The position numbers and the translations under genes are program-made. Source: Pholis gunnellus (lineage: Eukaryota; Chordata; Actinopteri; Perciformes; Pholidae). Taken from it: a stretch of 64,000 nt of DNA. Location: NCBI GenBank assembly GCA_910591455.2, contig OU342826.1, positions 10,273,724-10,337,723 on the forward strand. The letters are read 5' to 3'. The notes beneath the pieces are model-generated. The model saw nothing but the letters and a program-made list of their open reading frames with translations. It did no database searches and was not told where the DNA came from. Below, piece after piece: positions 61,779-64,000 of the stretch. The first letter of the stretch is position 1. Each line of letters begins with the position of its first letter.

Positions 61779-64000
61779 TGGTCTCAAAGTATGCCAATAA
61801 GGACTCACAAAGCATTCACAGAAACGTGATCAAATGGAAATGGGCCGCTCTATAGCAGACCACGATGGGTTTTTAATGCACCATCAGGAGGGCCAACACG
61901 GCTATTCCAATTGTTATTTGTTTACTTGAACTAAACCGCATTCTTCCTTCCCGTGCTGCCTTTCCAAATCGTCGCTTCTTCCTCCTCTCTTGTTGTCTCT
62001 TATCGTGGTTTGATCCAGTCCATTAGTTCACCCAAAATGAGTTCCATCAATTTGTTCTGGCCTTGTTTGCTCCCTCTTTCCCTTGTTCCTCCGTCTCGCT
62101 GAAGTCTTTGTGGTCTCCATCCTTTTAGTCCTCCATTCTCTTTCCATCAATCTGTACTTTCCTAACAACCGCCCTCCCCCCTTCATGTTTCAGCCATTAG
62201 TTTAGTAATATTGGATTTTAGGCATTTAGCTGACATGATTAGCCAGACGCAATAGACAGTGAGTCAGCAGGATGCAGGGTTTTGAGATTTTGATAAGTGC
62301 AGATGTAATAAAAAAAAGCTGTTTTGTTTTAATCCCGTATTCGCAGCAGCCTGTCTGCTGTCTTCCTCTACCTTTTAATCTACAGTTCTTACCTTCCATT
62401 CATCTGTCCATCTACTCTGTGTGTATGTGTGATGATGGTCTGGTGAGACCTCCTGGATCAGATGAAATATCAAGGCAGCCCAATTAACTCCTCCCCCATT
62501 CTAATCGCTCTCTATGTTTTTCTCCAGCTCTCTCTTTCACATACACTGTCCCTCTTTTTATTTTTGGCTGTCTACTTATCCAGAAGGCATGTATGGAATG
62601 ACCTGTTGATAGCCAATATTATCACTGCGTTGTGTCTGCATGTTTCAGAGTGTGTGTGTGTGTGTGTCAACATATCTGGGCCAGAGCGCACGTCATGTTG
62701 TCCGTGTGCACGTGTGTCGGCATGTGTTCGTGCATTCACATAACAGACCGAGGCTTTAAATACTCACTTCATCCTGATGCTAGCACGCGCACGTCTGTAT
62801 GTGCGCGCGTGTGGTATTGCGATAATAGGCCATTTGTCGCCTGAGGTGCAGCTGTGACACCGTTTAGCGGAGAGCCAAGTCCGCCAGTCATTGACTCCTG
62901 CACACAACAACTGCAGTTCGATAACGACACACAACTCAATAAGAGGTTGTTTGGACGTCGCGTCACAAGCTGTACGGCTTGGAAAAAGAAATATCTCTGA
63001 CACGCTGCTGTGTCCGATTTTATCTTCAAACTACAACAATTCCTAAGTCGACGTCCGGCTGCCTCCCAGGAAATGCTAACGTGATGCCAGTAGGACCGCA
63101 ATTGTTTTACGTGCTCCTGTATTTGGCTTTTCTGACTTTGTGCGTTTCAGCTTTGTTAATGTTGGCGTGGCTAAGCTGGATCGTGCAGCCGCTATTCTTG
63201 CTTCAGAAGCTGGAGTGCAGCTCGCTGTTGGCCACAGAATATGAAATAAGCCCCAAAATATTCAGACCAGCATTAATCAGGCCAATGTTAGGGAAAACGT
63301 GGGAGTTTAGACATGTAGGAGCAGAGTCAGGCAGTGACTAGTAATAGGAGTTGTTTTTTGTTTGCATTTTGACAACAATTCAACGTCTAAAAAGCTGTAT
63401 TTTGCTTCTTTTAAAGGTTATTTTTAATACATTTTTTTCCAGTCGTTGCTGTGTGGTTTTTGAACGGCACTTCCCAGAGATCACTTGCCAGTTAAACTGT
63501 GTGGCCAGTGCCGAGACGTCCATTTCTATAACTTTTTAATGTATTAAGTTTCGACAATGACGCAGGTTTAAATCTGGCTCATTAAATCTGCACCGTAGAA
63601 ATGAGAAATTGTCCGTCTTCTCCTCCACGAACCTACATCTGGTCAAACGCAGCTTCTCTGCAAGGTGAAAATAAACCCACTTGAACATATTAGATATGGA
63701 CTTTAACTTCACAGAAGTCCTATTTCAGTGATCCCAGACTGAAGTTTTAAATCTGCGCCGTTGCTCCCCTGGAGATTTCGAACCGGAGCTGAAAAGAAAG
63801 AGGACACGGCAACACAGATAACCAGCTATTATTAATGAGATCAGTTAATACGCATTTACACAGATGACAAGGGCGTTCTGGAAGGAACCCATTTCTCTGA
63901 ATAGAGCAGGTACCCAAAATATTTGATCTCCAGTGCAGTCTTTTATTTTGGCTGCTCTGCTCTTCTTTTTACTTTTGATGTCAAACGATACGGTGTTCAA
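61710..64000 (+). other. plcb3 intron 2, continuing past the window
   Basis: Begins with (AC)30 at 61715-61774. The next expected exon (family sequence after LYWTG..., a VDTLDIS-like segment) was looked for and not seen, so the intron exceeds 2.29 kb. No other gene is supported. Confidence 0.6.
61715..61774. repeat. (AC)30 microsatellite at the plcb3 exon 2 donor
   Basis: Sixty bases of uninterrupted AC starting on the sixth base of the intron. Confidence 0.98.

Noticed and set aside
62979..63341. 120-codon frame with a hydrophobic stretch in plcb3 intron 2
   Set aside because: Hydrophobicity alone in an intron; no homology recognised, poor start context and no splice partners.

Overview
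This is eukaryotic DNA from a ray-finned fish, most likely a percomorph teleost. The genes are split by GT-AG introns, the sequence is full of (CA/GT)n and (GA/CT)n microsatellites, several repeats resemble interspersed elements common in percomorph genomes, and the genes are vertebrate orthologues: tmem179b, brms1, ppp1r14b and the 5' end of plcb3. There is no bacterial organisation, CRISPR array or operon. Almost all short open frames are non-coding; many are only read-throughs of dinucleotide repeats.

Region by region. Bases 1-6.7 kb are a transposon-rich accessory stretch: a CpG-rich 34-bp inverted repeat at the edge, two nested hAT-type remnants, a palindromic minisatellite, a 608-codon intronless coiled-coil ORF on the minus strand that looks like the C-terminal half of the axonemal protein CFAP57, and an internally deleted ZBED5/Charlie-like hAT element. 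Bases 6.7-12.5 kb hold tmem179b (5 exons, plus strand) between two copies of a partial tandem duplication of a small two-exon coiled-coil gene. The downstream copy is intact (90 aa) and the upstream copy has lost its 5' half. A tRNA-Ser 3'-half relic lies behind tmem179b. Bases 13.4-14.0 kb are a decayed C2H2 zinc-finger gene. Bases 16.1-20.7 kb are brms1 (minus strand, 9 coding exons plus a 5'UTR exon and a CCAAT-rich promoter). Bases 21.7-42.0 kb are ppp1r14b (minus strand, 4 coding exons, a 16.3-kb first intron and a probable ~3-kb 3'UTR). Bases 42.0-50.2 kb are intergenic, and plcb3 starts at 50,233 on the plus strand (exons 1 and 2 only; the rest lies beyond the window).

The head-to-head ppp1r14b/plcb3 pair matches the arrangement on human 11q13.1, and tmem179b and brms1 also have orthologues on human 11q12-q13, so the block is conserved vertebrate synteny. 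The products act in different places: TMEM179B is a four-pass membrane protein, BRMS1 a Sin3-HDAC corepressor subunit, PPP1R14B an inhibitor of protein phosphatase 1, and PLC-beta3 a Gq effector. Gq/PLC-beta signalling activates PKC, and PKC-type phosphorylation activates PPP1R14 inhibitors, so the last two neighbours are functionally adjacent, though co-regulation is only an inference.

The observations most worth a second look are the intronless CFAP57-like ORF whose two ends are built from tandem repeats, the near-identical truncated duplication flanking tmem179b, paired hairpins with a compensatory base change at 2.3-2.5 kb, and (CA)n tracts starting 3-6 bases inside the 5' splice sites of three different genes.
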